Positions 57,209 to 64,000 of a stretch of 64,000 bases of DNA are shown here, piece by piece (position 1 is the stretch's first letter; every line of letters begins with the position of its first letter). The notes beneath the pieces were generated by a model. It was not told the origin of the DNA, did not search any database, and was given only the letters and a program-made list of their open reading frames with translations. The DNA is from Luteimonas sp. YGD11-2. Its GTDB lineage: Bacteria > Pseudomonadota > Gammaproteobacteria > Xanthomonadales > Xanthomonadaceae. Position numbers and translations under genes: made by a program. Where the stretch lies: the NCBI RefSeq assembly GCF_004118975.1, contig NZ_CP035376.1, positions 2,852,001 to 2,916,000 of the forward strand. Direction: 5' to 3'.

Positions 57209-58524
57209 ACCTCGGCTGGCTGCGCTTCACCGGCTGGATCGCGGCGTGGATGGCGCTGGTGCTGCTGCCGATGGCGATCGCGCTGGCAGGCGAGCTGCCG
57301 GCCACCCGCACCCGGTTGAAGGAAGCCGCCGCACTGCTCGGCTTCGTCGGCCTGGGCCTGCTGGCGATGCAGGCGGTGGTGTCGGGCCGCCAGCGCTGGT
57401 TCGCGCGCGGACTGGGGCAGGACGACCTGCTGCAGTTCCATCGCCGCACCGGCGAGACCGCATGGCTGCTGGTGCTGGTGCATCCGCTGGCGATGTTCGC
57501 CGCCGATCCATCGCAGCTTGCCTGGCTGGACCCCCGCGAGGACCTGCTGCGGGCGGGATCGCTGTGGTTGCTTCTGGCCGCGGTGAGCCTGCTGCTGGCG
57601 ACGTCGCTGTGGCGGCAGCAATTCGGGCTTTCGTACGAGCGCTGGCGTGCACTGCACGGCGTGCTGGCCTTCGGCGTGGTGGCGCTGGCGCTGGGGCACG
57701 TGCTGCTGGTGGACCACTACACCGCGCAGGCCTGGAAGAAGGTGGCGCTGGTGGTGGTCGTGGGCAGTGCGCTGTGGCTGACCGTCGAAACCCGGCTTCG
57801 GCGCCCCTGGCAGCGACGCAGGCGGCCCTGGACGGTCGTGGACGTGGCGCCGGAACCCGGCGCCGCCACCACCCTGCGGCTGCGCCCGGACGGCCACCCG
57901 GGGCTCGCCTTCGTGCCCGGCCAGTTCGCCTGGGTGACCCTCGGCGATTCGCCATGGCGGATGCAGCAGCATCCGTTCTCGATGACCTCGCCGGCGGACC
58001 AGGCCGAAATCTGGTTCACGATCAAGCCGGCGGGCGACTTCACCGGCGGCATCGCCAGCACCCGGATCGGCAGCCGCGCCTGGATCGAGGGGCCGTACGG
58101 GGTATTCACCTGGCAACCCGGCTTCGCCCCGCACGGTGCGGTGTTCGTGGCCGGCGGCGTCGGCATCACCCCGTTCCTGTCGATGCTGCGCACCGCGCGC
58201 GCGCGCCGTGGCCAGGACCGCCTCTGGCTGTTCTATGCCAACAGCGATGCCGACAGCATCATCGCCCGCGAGGAACTCGATGTCCTTGCACGCGAGCTGC
58301 CGCTGCGGGTCGTCCACGTGCTGGACGATCCACCCGACGGATGGACCGGCGAGGCCGGCCACATCGACGCGGACATGCTGGAACGCCACCTGCCGGCCGA
58401 GGTCGGCACGATGCTGGCCTATGTGTGCGGTCCCGCCCCGATGGCCGACGCGGTGGAACCCGTCCTGCTCGAACGCGGCATCCCGGCGAAGAATCTCTAT
58501 TCCGAACGCTTCGACATGGTGTGA
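57205..58524 (+). CDS. Ferric-reductase-like transmembrane / ferredoxin-reductase protein
   Basis: 439 aa from GTG 57205. Six membrane helices with His pairs for two hemes (LQFHRRTGETAWLLVLVH; ALHGVLAFGVVALALGHVLL), then an FAD-binding domain (QQHPFSMTSP) and an NAD(P)-binding domain (FVAGGVGITPFLSML, YVCGPAPM). Such proteins move electrons from NAD(P)H across the membrane to iron or another acceptor. Overlaps the ctaG stop by four bases. Confidence 0.9.
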   Translation: MNLGWLRFTGWIAAWMALVLLPMAIALAGELPATRTRLKEAAALLGFVGLGLLAMQAVVSGRQRWFARGLGQDDLLQFHRRTGETAWLLVLVHPLAMFAADPSQLAWLDPREDLLRAGSLWLLLAAVSLLLATSLWRQQFGLSYERWRALHGVLAFGVVALALGHVLLVDHYTAQAWKKVALVVVVGSALWLTVETRLRRPWQRRRRPWTVVDVAPEPGAATTLRLRPDGHPGLAFVPGQFAWVTLGDSPWRMQQHPFSMTSPADQAEIWFTIKPAGDFTGGIASTRIGSRAWIEGPYGVFTWQPGFAPHGAVFVAGGVGITPFLSMLRTARARRGQDRLWLFYANSDADSIIAREELDVLARELPLRVVHVLDDPPDGWTGEAGHIDADMLERHLPAEVGTMLAYVCGPAPMADAVEPVLLERGIPAKNLYSERFDMV

Positions 58525-58527
58525 CCG

Positions 58528-58614
58528 ATGATGCATCGACATGCCCGCCGCGCAGGCACCATCGCCAGCCTGCTGCTGGTCGCCATTGCAATCGCGGTGG
58601 CCTGGCTGCGCTGA
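58528..58614 (+). CDS. 28-aa single-span membrane peptide
   Basis: ATG 58528 (second ATG at 58531), four bases after the reductase stop. Product: MMHRHARRAG, then TIASLLLVAIAIAVAWLR: a His/Arg-rich start followed by one hydrophobic helix. It could be a small subunit of the reductase; it is short enough to have arisen by chance. Confidence 0.45.
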   Translation: MMHRHARRAGTIASLLLVAIAIAVAWLR

Positions 58615-58678
58615 CCGCCTTCACCGCGCAGTTGCGGACGGGGGCCGAGGATCGGGGCCTGTCCCGGAGGAGCTTTCC

Positions 58679-59422
58679 ATGCGCCTGCTTGTGCTGATTG
58701 CCGCCATCGCCATGCCGGTGGTGGCGTGGTTCTCCAACCAGGGCACCTTCGGGCCCGACCAGGCGGAGATCTCCGCGCGTTATCCGCTGCTGGTGCAGCC
58801 GGCCGGCTATGCATTCTCGATCTGGAGCCTGATCTTCCTGCTCGACGTGGTCTACGCGCTGCGCCAGGCCACCGGCGTGCGCAAGCGCGACCGGCTGCTG
58901 GCGCGGATCGCCCCCGCGACCGCGCTGGGCTTTGCCTGCACCGCGGTATGGATGCCGGTGTATTCGCAGGAATGGCTGTGGCTGTGCGTGCTGCTGATCT
59001 TCATCGCGCTGGGCACGCTGCTGTGGGCCGCCTGGACCGCATACCGTGGCAATGCCGACCTGTGGACGCGCACCGCGCTCGGGCTGCATGCCGGCTGGCT
59101 GTCGATCGCGGCGATCCTCAATCTCGGGCAGGCCCTGCTGGGTGCAGGCGTGCTGCCGGCCGACAACCAGCTGGACTGGAGCTTCGGCCTACTGGCGGCG
59201 GCGGCCGGGCTGGCCTTCGCCGCGAATGCGGCGTTGCGCGGCGCCTTCAGTTACGCACTGGCGGCGGCCTGGGGCTTCGTCGCGGTGACCGTGGCGCTGG
59301 CCCGTGGCGATGACGCACCCACCGCAGGCTGGGCCGCGCTGGCGCTGGCGATCGCGCTGGTGGTGCAGACGGTATGGCTGCGCATGCGCGGACGGGGTCG
59401 CAATCGCGGCTTCGCGCGCTGA
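58679..59422 (+). CDS. TspO/MBR-like tryptophan-rich membrane protein
   Basis: 247 aa with a strong CCCGGAGGAG ribosome site. About seven helices, rich in Trp: QPAGYAFSIWSLIFLLDVVY, AVWMPVYSQEWLWLC, LGTLLWAAWTAYRG. The AFSIW segment resembles TspO-related sensory proteins, though the protein is longer than the ~160-aa TspO. TspO binds porphyrins; a link to the nearby heme and oxidase genes is only suggestive. Confidence 0.75.
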   Translation: MRLLVLIAAIAMPVVAWFSNQGTFGPDQAEISARYPLLVQPAGYAFSIWSLIFLLDVVYALRQATGVRKRDRLLARIAPATALGFACTAVWMPVYSQEWLWLCVLLIFIALGTLLWAAWTAYRGNADLWTRTALGLHAGWLSIAAILNLGQALLGAGVLPADNQLDWSFGLLAAAAGLAFAANAALRGAFSYALAAAWGFVAVTVALARGDDAPTAGWAALALAIALVVQTVWLRMRGRGRNRGFAR

Positions 59423-59448
59423 CCGGCCCGCCCCCGGATCGCGCATAC

Positions 59449-59478
59449 GGAAATGCCCGGCGCTGGCCGGGCATTTCC
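59449..59478. terminator. Bidirectional terminator between TspO-like and PepSY genes
   Basis: 13-bp perfect stem GGAAATGCCCGGC / GCCGGGCATTTCC with a 4-nt loop, placed between two convergent genes. The A/T stem edges supply a T tract in both directions. Confidence 0.85.
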
Positions 59479-59498
59479 ACCATCGACCCGGTGAGGCG

Positions 59499-59993
59499 TC
59501 AGTCGATGCGTTCGTGCAGCACGCGTCCGTCGGTGGGCGCGATACGCAGGTTCAGCTTCTGCCCCTGCGCATTGCGTGCCTCGGCCTTCCAGATGCCGTC
59601 ATCGAACTCCACGTCGTCGATGTGCTGGTAGCCGCCCGCGGTGAGCCGGGCGCGCACTTCGTTCTCGGAGATCCGCGCGGTGGCGTTGTCGGGGAAGACC
59701 TCGCCGCTGGCCGGATCGAGGTAGACGTCGATCTTGTTGCCGTCGGCGCTGTCGACATCCGCGCTCCACAGGCCGTGTTCGAACTCGAGGTCGCGCACGT
59801 TGCGGAAGCCCTCGCCCTCGAGCGCGGCGCGCACCTGCGCCTCGGTCATCGTGGCCTGGTGGGCACCGTGATGGCTGGTATCGGCCTGCATGGCGCCGGC
59901 ATTGCCGGTCTGCTGGGCGACGGCGGTGCCGGCGGCCGACAGCGCCAGCGCCAGCAGCGCGACGCGGACGTGGGGGACATGACGTTGCTTCAT
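59499..59993 (-). CDS. Periplasmic protein with two PepSY-like repeats
   Basis: 164 aa. Signal peptide VRVALLALALSAAGTAVAQQ, then two related ~55-residue repeats: EAQVRAALEGEGFRNVRDLE with GLWSADVDSADGNKIDVYLD, and ENEVRARLTAGGYQHIDDVE with GIWKAEARNAQGQKLNLRIA. The layout matches PepSY domains, linked to protease inhibition or envelope sensing. Start 59993 follows AGGAGCGAC. Confidence 0.85.
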   Translation of the reverse strand: MKQRHVPHVRVALLALALSAAGTAVAQQTGNAGAMQADTSHHGAHQATMTEAQVRAALEGEGFRNVRDLEFEHGLWSADVDSADGNKIDVYLDPASGEVFPDNATARISENEVRARLTAGGYQHIDDVEFDDGIWKAEARNAQGQKLNLRIAPTDGRVLHERID

Positions 59994-60158
59994 CGAAGTC
60001 GCTCCTGGGTGGGGTGACCGGAGTGTCCTCCCGCCCCCGGCAATCCACGGTGAAGCCGCACGCTGCGATGCCCGCGAGGGCATCCCGGCCGTACGGCGGC
60101 TGCCTGGGACGCCGGCAATCGCGCCAGCACGGGTGGCAAAGCACGGCCGCCGGCGCCA

Positions 60159-61616
60159 CTACGGCGTGGCGCCAACCCCCACCAGCAGGCGCAGGTCGTC
60201 GACGAAGCCGGCATACGCGGCCTCGCGTGCGCCCGGGTCCGGCTGGCGCAGCACCCAGGCGGGGTGCACGGTCGCGAGCCCGCGCGCGGCCTCGAGTGGA
60301 AGCCAGCGTCCGCGCGCTTCCATCAGCCGGAAGCCGCTGCCGAACACCGCCTGCGCCGCGGTGGCGCCCAGGCAGACGACGATGTCCGGCTGCAGCGCCG
60401 CCAGCTCCTGCTGCAGCCACGGCCGGCACGCACGCACGTGCGCGACATCGGGATTGCGATGCAGGCGACGCTTGCCGCGCGGCTCGAAGCGGAAATGCTT
60501 GACCGCATTGGTCAGCCACAACCGCGAGCGATCGATGCCGAGCTCGCCCAGCGCGCGGTCAAGCAGGCGCCCGGCGGGGCCGACGAACGGGCGCCCGCTG
60601 AGGTCCTCCTCGTCGCCGGGCTGCTCGCCGACCACCACCACCCGTGCGTCGTGCGGCCCCTCGCCGAACACCGTGCGCGTGGCCGGCTCCCACAGCGGAC
60701 AGCGCCGGCATGCGGCGGCGGCGTCACGCAGGGCGTCGAGGCCCTCGATCACCTGCAACGGTTCCGGCGCAGGCGCGGGGATGCGCCGCCGCGGCGGCTC
60801 CGGCGCGCGTTCGGCCATTGCCTGCACGCGCGGCCCGGCCTCGCGCAGCAGCGTCGGCAGCAGCGCGGCCTCGGGCAGGTGTTTCCAGTATTTCTGCGGC
60901 ATTTCCGACCGCATCATCGTCGGGTTGAGTCGCGCGGGATTGAAGATGCTGGCGTAGTAGGTGCGCCACAGCGCCTCCTGCGCGTCGTCGGCCGGCGCGT
61001 CGCCACGGGTGGCACCCGCCGCGAACGCCAGCGCCTCGCCCTCCCAGGCCACGCTGCGGTACGGGGTGAGGATCGCCCAGTGCATGCCGGCGAAGCGCCG
61101 GGCGAAGAACGGCGCGACGCGATCGAGGATGCGATGCGCCGGCTCGAACCAGGCGATGTAGTGGTTGTCGCGCCCCGGCACCTCGCGGAAGCGCACGAAC
61201 GCCTTCATCTTGTGGCTGTCGCGGCGCACCGCCTGTTCCAGCATGCGCACCCGCTGCACATCCGGATCGCTGGCGCGCTCGAGCAGCCGCGGCTGGCCCG
61301 AGGCCATGCGCCACAGCAGCCGGTACAGCAGGGCGAAACGCTGCGGGTCGGTGTGGCAGGCGACCGCTGCGGCCAGCGCGGGAAAGTCCGCCGCCACGCG
61401 CGGCGGCGGACGCGTTGCCGGCAGCGCCTGCAGCGCAGGGCCGGCCGCCAGCATCGCCTGCGGGTCGCCATCCCAGACCAGGTCTTCCGGAGCGAGGCCG
61501 GCGCACCACGCCTGGCGCGCCAGCGTGCGCCACGCATCGCCATCCCAGGGTGGATCGACGACCGCCTGCACCGCGCCGGCCGCGAGCACCGCATCGCCGA
61601 ACAGGTCGCCGCTCAC
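60159..61616 (-). CDS. udgX: UdgX-type uracil-DNA glycosylase fused to an N-terminal DUF4130 domain
   Basis: 485 aa. The N-terminal ~260 residues are the DUF4130 / SAM-linked DNA-metabolism domain (DSHKMKAFVRFREV, HWAILTPYRSVAWEG). The C-terminal ~200 residues are a family-4/UdgX-like glycosylase: GEQPGDEEDLSGRPFVGPAG, and the lysine/arginine loop GKRRLHRNP, whose His corresponds to the residue by which UdgX binds covalently at abasic uracil sites (KRRIH in the described enzyme). ATVHPAWVLR closes the active site. It overlaps the radical-SAM gene by four bases. Confidence 0.92.
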   Translation of the reverse strand: MSGDLFGDAVLAAGAVQAVVDPPWDGDAWRTLARQAWCAGLAPEDLVWDGDPQAMLAAGPALQALPATRPPPRVAADFPALAAAVACHTDPQRFALLYRLLWRMASGQPRLLERASDPDVQRVRMLEQAVRRDSHKMKAFVRFREVPGRDNHYIAWFEPAHRILDRVAPFFARRFAGMHWAILTPYRSVAWEGEALAFAAGATRGDAPADDAQEALWRTYYASIFNPARLNPTMMRSEMPQKYWKHLPEAALLPTLLREAGPRVQAMAERAPEPPRRRIPAPAPEPLQVIEGLDALRDAAAACRRCPLWEPATRTVFGEGPHDARVVVVGEQPGDEEDLSGRPFVGPAGRLLDRALGELGIDRSRLWLTNAVKHFRFEPRGKRRLHRNPDVAHVRACRPWLQQELAALQPDIVVCLGATAAQAVFGSGFRLMEARGRWLPLEAARGLATVHPAWVLRQPDPGAREAAYAGFVDDLRLLVGVGATP

Positions 61617-62857
61617 GCGAACAGGTCCGCCTGCCGCGGCGGTGGCGCCAGCTGCGCACGCAGCCGTGCAGGGTTGTCGAGGCCGCCGCGCGGCACATGG
61701 TCGGGCAGCAGCAGGAATGGAAGCGCCTTGCGCAGCGGCACCCGCAGCCGCGTCAGGTCGTCCACCCGCAGCGCGCCGGTGCGACGCGAGGCGACGATGC
61801 GATCCACGTTGCGCGTCCCCAGCCCCGGCACCCGCAGCAGCAGTTCGCGCGAGGCGCGATTGACGTCCACCGGAAACTGCTCCGGATGGCGCAGTGCCCA
61901 GGCGAGCTTGGGGTCGATATCGAGATCGAGCATGCCGCCGGCTTCGGCGGGTGCGATGTCGTCGACACCGAAGCCGTAGAAACGCAGCAGCCAGTCGGCC
62001 TGGTAGAGGCGATGCTCGCGTACCAGCGGCGGCGCCTGCGACGGCAGCCGGATCGAGGCATCGGGGATCGGCGAGAACGCCGAGTAGTACACGCGCTTCA
62101 GGCGGTAATTGCCGTAGAGGTTGTCGCTGGTGTGCAGGATGCTGCGGTCGTTGGCACCGTCGGCACCCACGATCATCTGCGTGCTCTGCCCGGCCGGCGC
62201 GAAACGCGGCGGCTTCGCACGCAGCAGCTTCTGTCCGCGGTGCTGCTCGCGGTTCTCCTCGATGCGCCAGCGCAGTTCGCCCATCGCCGCACGGATGCCG
62301 GGCAGCTTCTTCTCCGGCGCAAGTTCGGCAAGCCCGGCCTCGGTCGGCAGTTCGACGTTGATGCTCAACCGGTCGGCGTAGCGCCCTGCGGCCGCCAGCA
62401 GTTCGGGCGCCGCGTCGGGAATGGTCTTGAGGTGGATGTAGCCGGCGAAGCGATGGTCCTCGCGCAGGCTGCGCGCGACTTCCACCAGCTGCTCCATGGT
62501 GTAGTCGCTCGAGCGGATGATGCCGCTGGAGAGGAACAGCCCCTCGATGTAGTTGCGCTTGTAGAAGTCGAGCGTGAGCTTCACCACTTCATCGGTATTG
62601 AAGCGGGCGCGGCGCACATTGCTGCTGACGCGATTGACGCAGTAGGCGCAGTCGTAGATGCAGAAGTTGGTGAGCAGGATCTTCAGCAGCGAGACGCAAC
62701 GCCCGTCCGGGGTGTAGGAATGGCAGATGCCCATGCCTTCGGTACTACCGATGCCGCCGGTGCCGAGCGAATGGCGCTTCGACGCGCCGCTCGACGCGCA
62801 CGACGCATCGTATTTGGCGGCATCGGCCAGGATCGCAAGCTTGTCGACGGTTTCCAC
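61613..62857 (-). CDS. Radical-SAM DNA-modification/repair protein, UdgX partner
   Basis: 414 aa. The cluster motif is C-x3-C-x2-C in FCIYDCAYCVNR. A C-terminal helix-hairpin-helix (LLLRVPGLGTRNVDRIVASR, ~residue 345) suggests DNA contact. It matches the radical-SAM family that is nearly always linked to a UDG-domain protein. Start GTG 62857 (METVDKLAILADAAKYD); there is no upstream ATG in frame with a better ribosome site. Translationally coupled to udgX. Confidence 0.9.
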   Translation of the reverse strand: METVDKLAILADAAKYDASCASSGASKRHSLGTGGIGSTEGMGICHSYTPDGRCVSLLKILLTNFCIYDCAYCVNRVSSNVRRARFNTDEVVKLTLDFYKRNYIEGLFLSSGIIRSSDYTMEQLVEVARSLREDHRFAGYIHLKTIPDAAPELLAAAGRYADRLSINVELPTEAGLAELAPEKKLPGIRAAMGELRWRIEENREQHRGQKLLRAKPPRFAPAGQSTQMIVGADGANDRSILHTSDNLYGNYRLKRVYYSAFSPIPDASIRLPSQAPPLVREHRLYQADWLLRFYGFGVDDIAPAEAGGMLDLDIDPKLAWALRHPEQFPVDVNRASRELLLRVPGLGTRNVDRIVASRRTGALRVDDLTRLRVPLRKALPFLLLPDHVPRGGLDNPARLRAQLAPPPRQADLFA

Positions 62858-63114
62858 CGTGCAAGGGTGGCGGCTGCATGTCTCAGTCCGTGAGACAGGC
62901 GGCGCCGTTCATCCGACTGAACACGTGCGGCGCGCAAACCGCTGATTCCACGCGGTTTTTCACACCGCCGTACACACCCCGGGGTAGCTTGGGACACGCG
63001 CCGCGCCCGCCTGTCATCCGTGTCACACGGCCAGTCCCGCGCAGCGCGACCAGATTCCCCGCCGGGCCGATCGTTGCCACCATCGCGCCCGATGCCCTGC
63101 AACAGAGGTTTGTC

Positions 63115-63312
63115 ATGTCACGCCCCGAACTCGATCGCCGCCTGAGCGATCTCCACCAGCGCCTGCCGCAGATGCGCCAGCAGAACCCCCACGACAGCGA
63201 CTTCTGGGCCGCGTTCTCGCACGAGACCCGCTCGTTGTTGCGCGGCAAGATGTCGCCCGAAGACACCAGCTGGCTGCAGAACCGTATCGTCTCGATCCTC
63301 GCGGCGCCCTGA
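63115..63312 (+). CDS. 65-aa hypothetical protein
   Basis: ATG 63115 with AGAGGT upstream. The product is hydrophilic and mostly helical (SRPELDRRLSDLHQRLPQMR, FWAAFSHETRSLLRGKMSPE, DTSWLQNRIVSIL). No known family. It precedes the oligopeptidase gene by 84 bp. Confidence 0.65.
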   Translation: MSRPELDRRLSDLHQRLPQMRQQNPHDSDFWAAFSHETRSLLRGKMSPEDTSWLQNRIVSILAAP

Positions 63313-63396
63313 GGTCCAAGGGGCGCTTCGCGCGCCCGCCGCGTCCGGCGCCCTGTGCTGCTGGAATCGCGCAGGGTCCGCCCCCACCATGCGGGG

Positions 63397-64000
63397 ATGA
63401 CCAACCCTCTGCTCGACTTCTCCGCTCTGCCGCGCTTCGACGCGATCCGCCCGGAACATATCGCGCCCGCGATCGATACCCTGCTGGCGGATGCCGATGC
63501 CGCCGTCGCCCGTGCCACCACCACCGCGGCAGTCACCTGGGACGACTTCGTCGAACCCCTCCATGACGCCACCGAACGTCTCGGGCGCGCTTGGAACCAG
63601 GTCGGCCACCTCAACGCCGTGGTCAACACGCCCGAACTGCGCGAGGCCTACAACGCCGCGTTGCCGAGGGTCACGCGCTTCCACAGCGCGCTGCAGCAGA
63701 ACCAGGCGCTCTACGAGCGCTTCAGGGCGCTGTCGAACGCGCCCGAAGCAACCGGCTGGAGCCCGGCGCGCCGGCGCGTGGTCGACAACGCCCTGCGCGA
63801 CTTCCGCCTCGGCGGCGCCGAGCTCGAACCCGACGCAAGGGCGCGCTTGGCGCAGGTCCAGCAGGAACTGGCGGAGCTTTCGGCGAAGTTCTCCGAGCAC
63901 GTGCTCGATGCCACCGATGCGTGGTCATACACCACCACCGACGAAGGCGAACTTGCCGGCCTGCCGGACGATGTCCGTGCGCAGTGCCGTGCCGCCGCGG
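63397..64000 (+). CDS. prlC: Oligopeptidase A (M3 family), N-terminal part
   Basis: Starts MTNPLLDFSALPRFDAIRPE and runs off the window; about 201 codons are visible. HIAPAIDTLL, WDDFVEPLHDATERLGRAWN and LAQVQQELAELSAKFSEHVL are characteristic of PrlC/OpdA. The HExxH zinc site lies beyond the window. The enzyme degrades short peptides, including signal peptides, in the cytoplasm. Confidence 0.93.
   Translation, partial: MTNPLLDFSALPRFDAIRPEHIAPAIDTLLADADAAVARATTTAAVTWDDFVEPLHDATERLGRAWNQVGHLNAVVNTPELREAYNAALPRVTRFHSALQQNQALYERFRALSNAPEATGWSPARRRVVDNALRDFRLGGAELEPDARARLAQVQQELAELSAKFSEHVLDATDAWSYTTTDEGELAGLPDDVRAQCRAAA

Overview
The window is a G+C-rich chromosomal segment from a gammaproteobacterium, most likely of the Lysobacteraceae/Xanthomonadaceae (Luteimonas- or Lysobacter-like; this placement is inference). 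The grounds are the large TonB-dependent receptor, the CoxB plus fused CoxA-CoxC oxidase, a lipoyl domain on dihydrolipoamide dehydrogenase, the UdgX/radical-SAM pair, CCCTCTCCCGC-type intergenic repeats, and frequent GTG/TTG starts with ATGA/TGATG gene overlaps. I saw no rRNA, tRNA, CRISPR array, prophage or transposase gene.

Layout. 1-2241: the 5' part of a TPR-sulfotransferase and a repeat-rich gap. 2242-15646: a TonB-dependent receptor divergent from an export operon made of a membrane-fusion protein, a 75-aa small protein, a MacB-type ATPase, four FtsX-like permeases (a duplicated pair), an NtrC-type regulator and its histidine kinase. A near-consensus sigma-54 promoter (5395-5410) and tandem enhancer-like repeats (5301-5333) precede the operon, so it is probably self-activated. 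15832-18871: glmU, a GtrA protein and a P1-family peptidase that has no stop codon at the family's usual end. 19225-26488: the complete atpIBEFHAGDC operon, leftward. 26958-34735: a beta-barrel protein, a secreted amidase, E3 and E2 of pyruvate dehydrogenase, and OmpW. 34793-42890: membrane proteins, DUF1415, a zinc-type CDF exporter with its ArsR sensor, an SDR, a HAD hydrolase, RsuA, RsmC and a small ORF. 42967-49879: the ybbP-ybbA / tesA divergon, DUF3016, DUF4031, a HipA-like kinase with DUF3037, and a BON protein. 50191-54728: an aa3-type oxidase operon ending in two tiny overlapping membrane proteins. 55532-59993: a HemJ/CopD-like protein, CtaG, a ferric-reductase-like protein, a 28-aa membrane peptide, a TspO-like protein and a PepSY protein. 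60159-62857: UdgX and its radical-SAM partner. 63115-64000: a small ORF and the start of oligopeptidase A.

The most unusual structure is a composite intergenic element present three times (1584-2024, 37115-37534, 54982-55387). Each copy has a 112-bp unit (A), a 177-212-bp spacer and a 117-bp unit (B). A and B can each fold as a three-way junction, are related to each other in inverted orientation, and keep exactly the same length in all copies. Every copy lies downstream of, and in the same direction as, the preceding gene, and two copies carry different short tandem repeats on the A side. The other leading candidates are the sigma-54-controlled multi-permease exporter with its small protein, and a palindrome shared by the receptor and zinc-exporter promoters.
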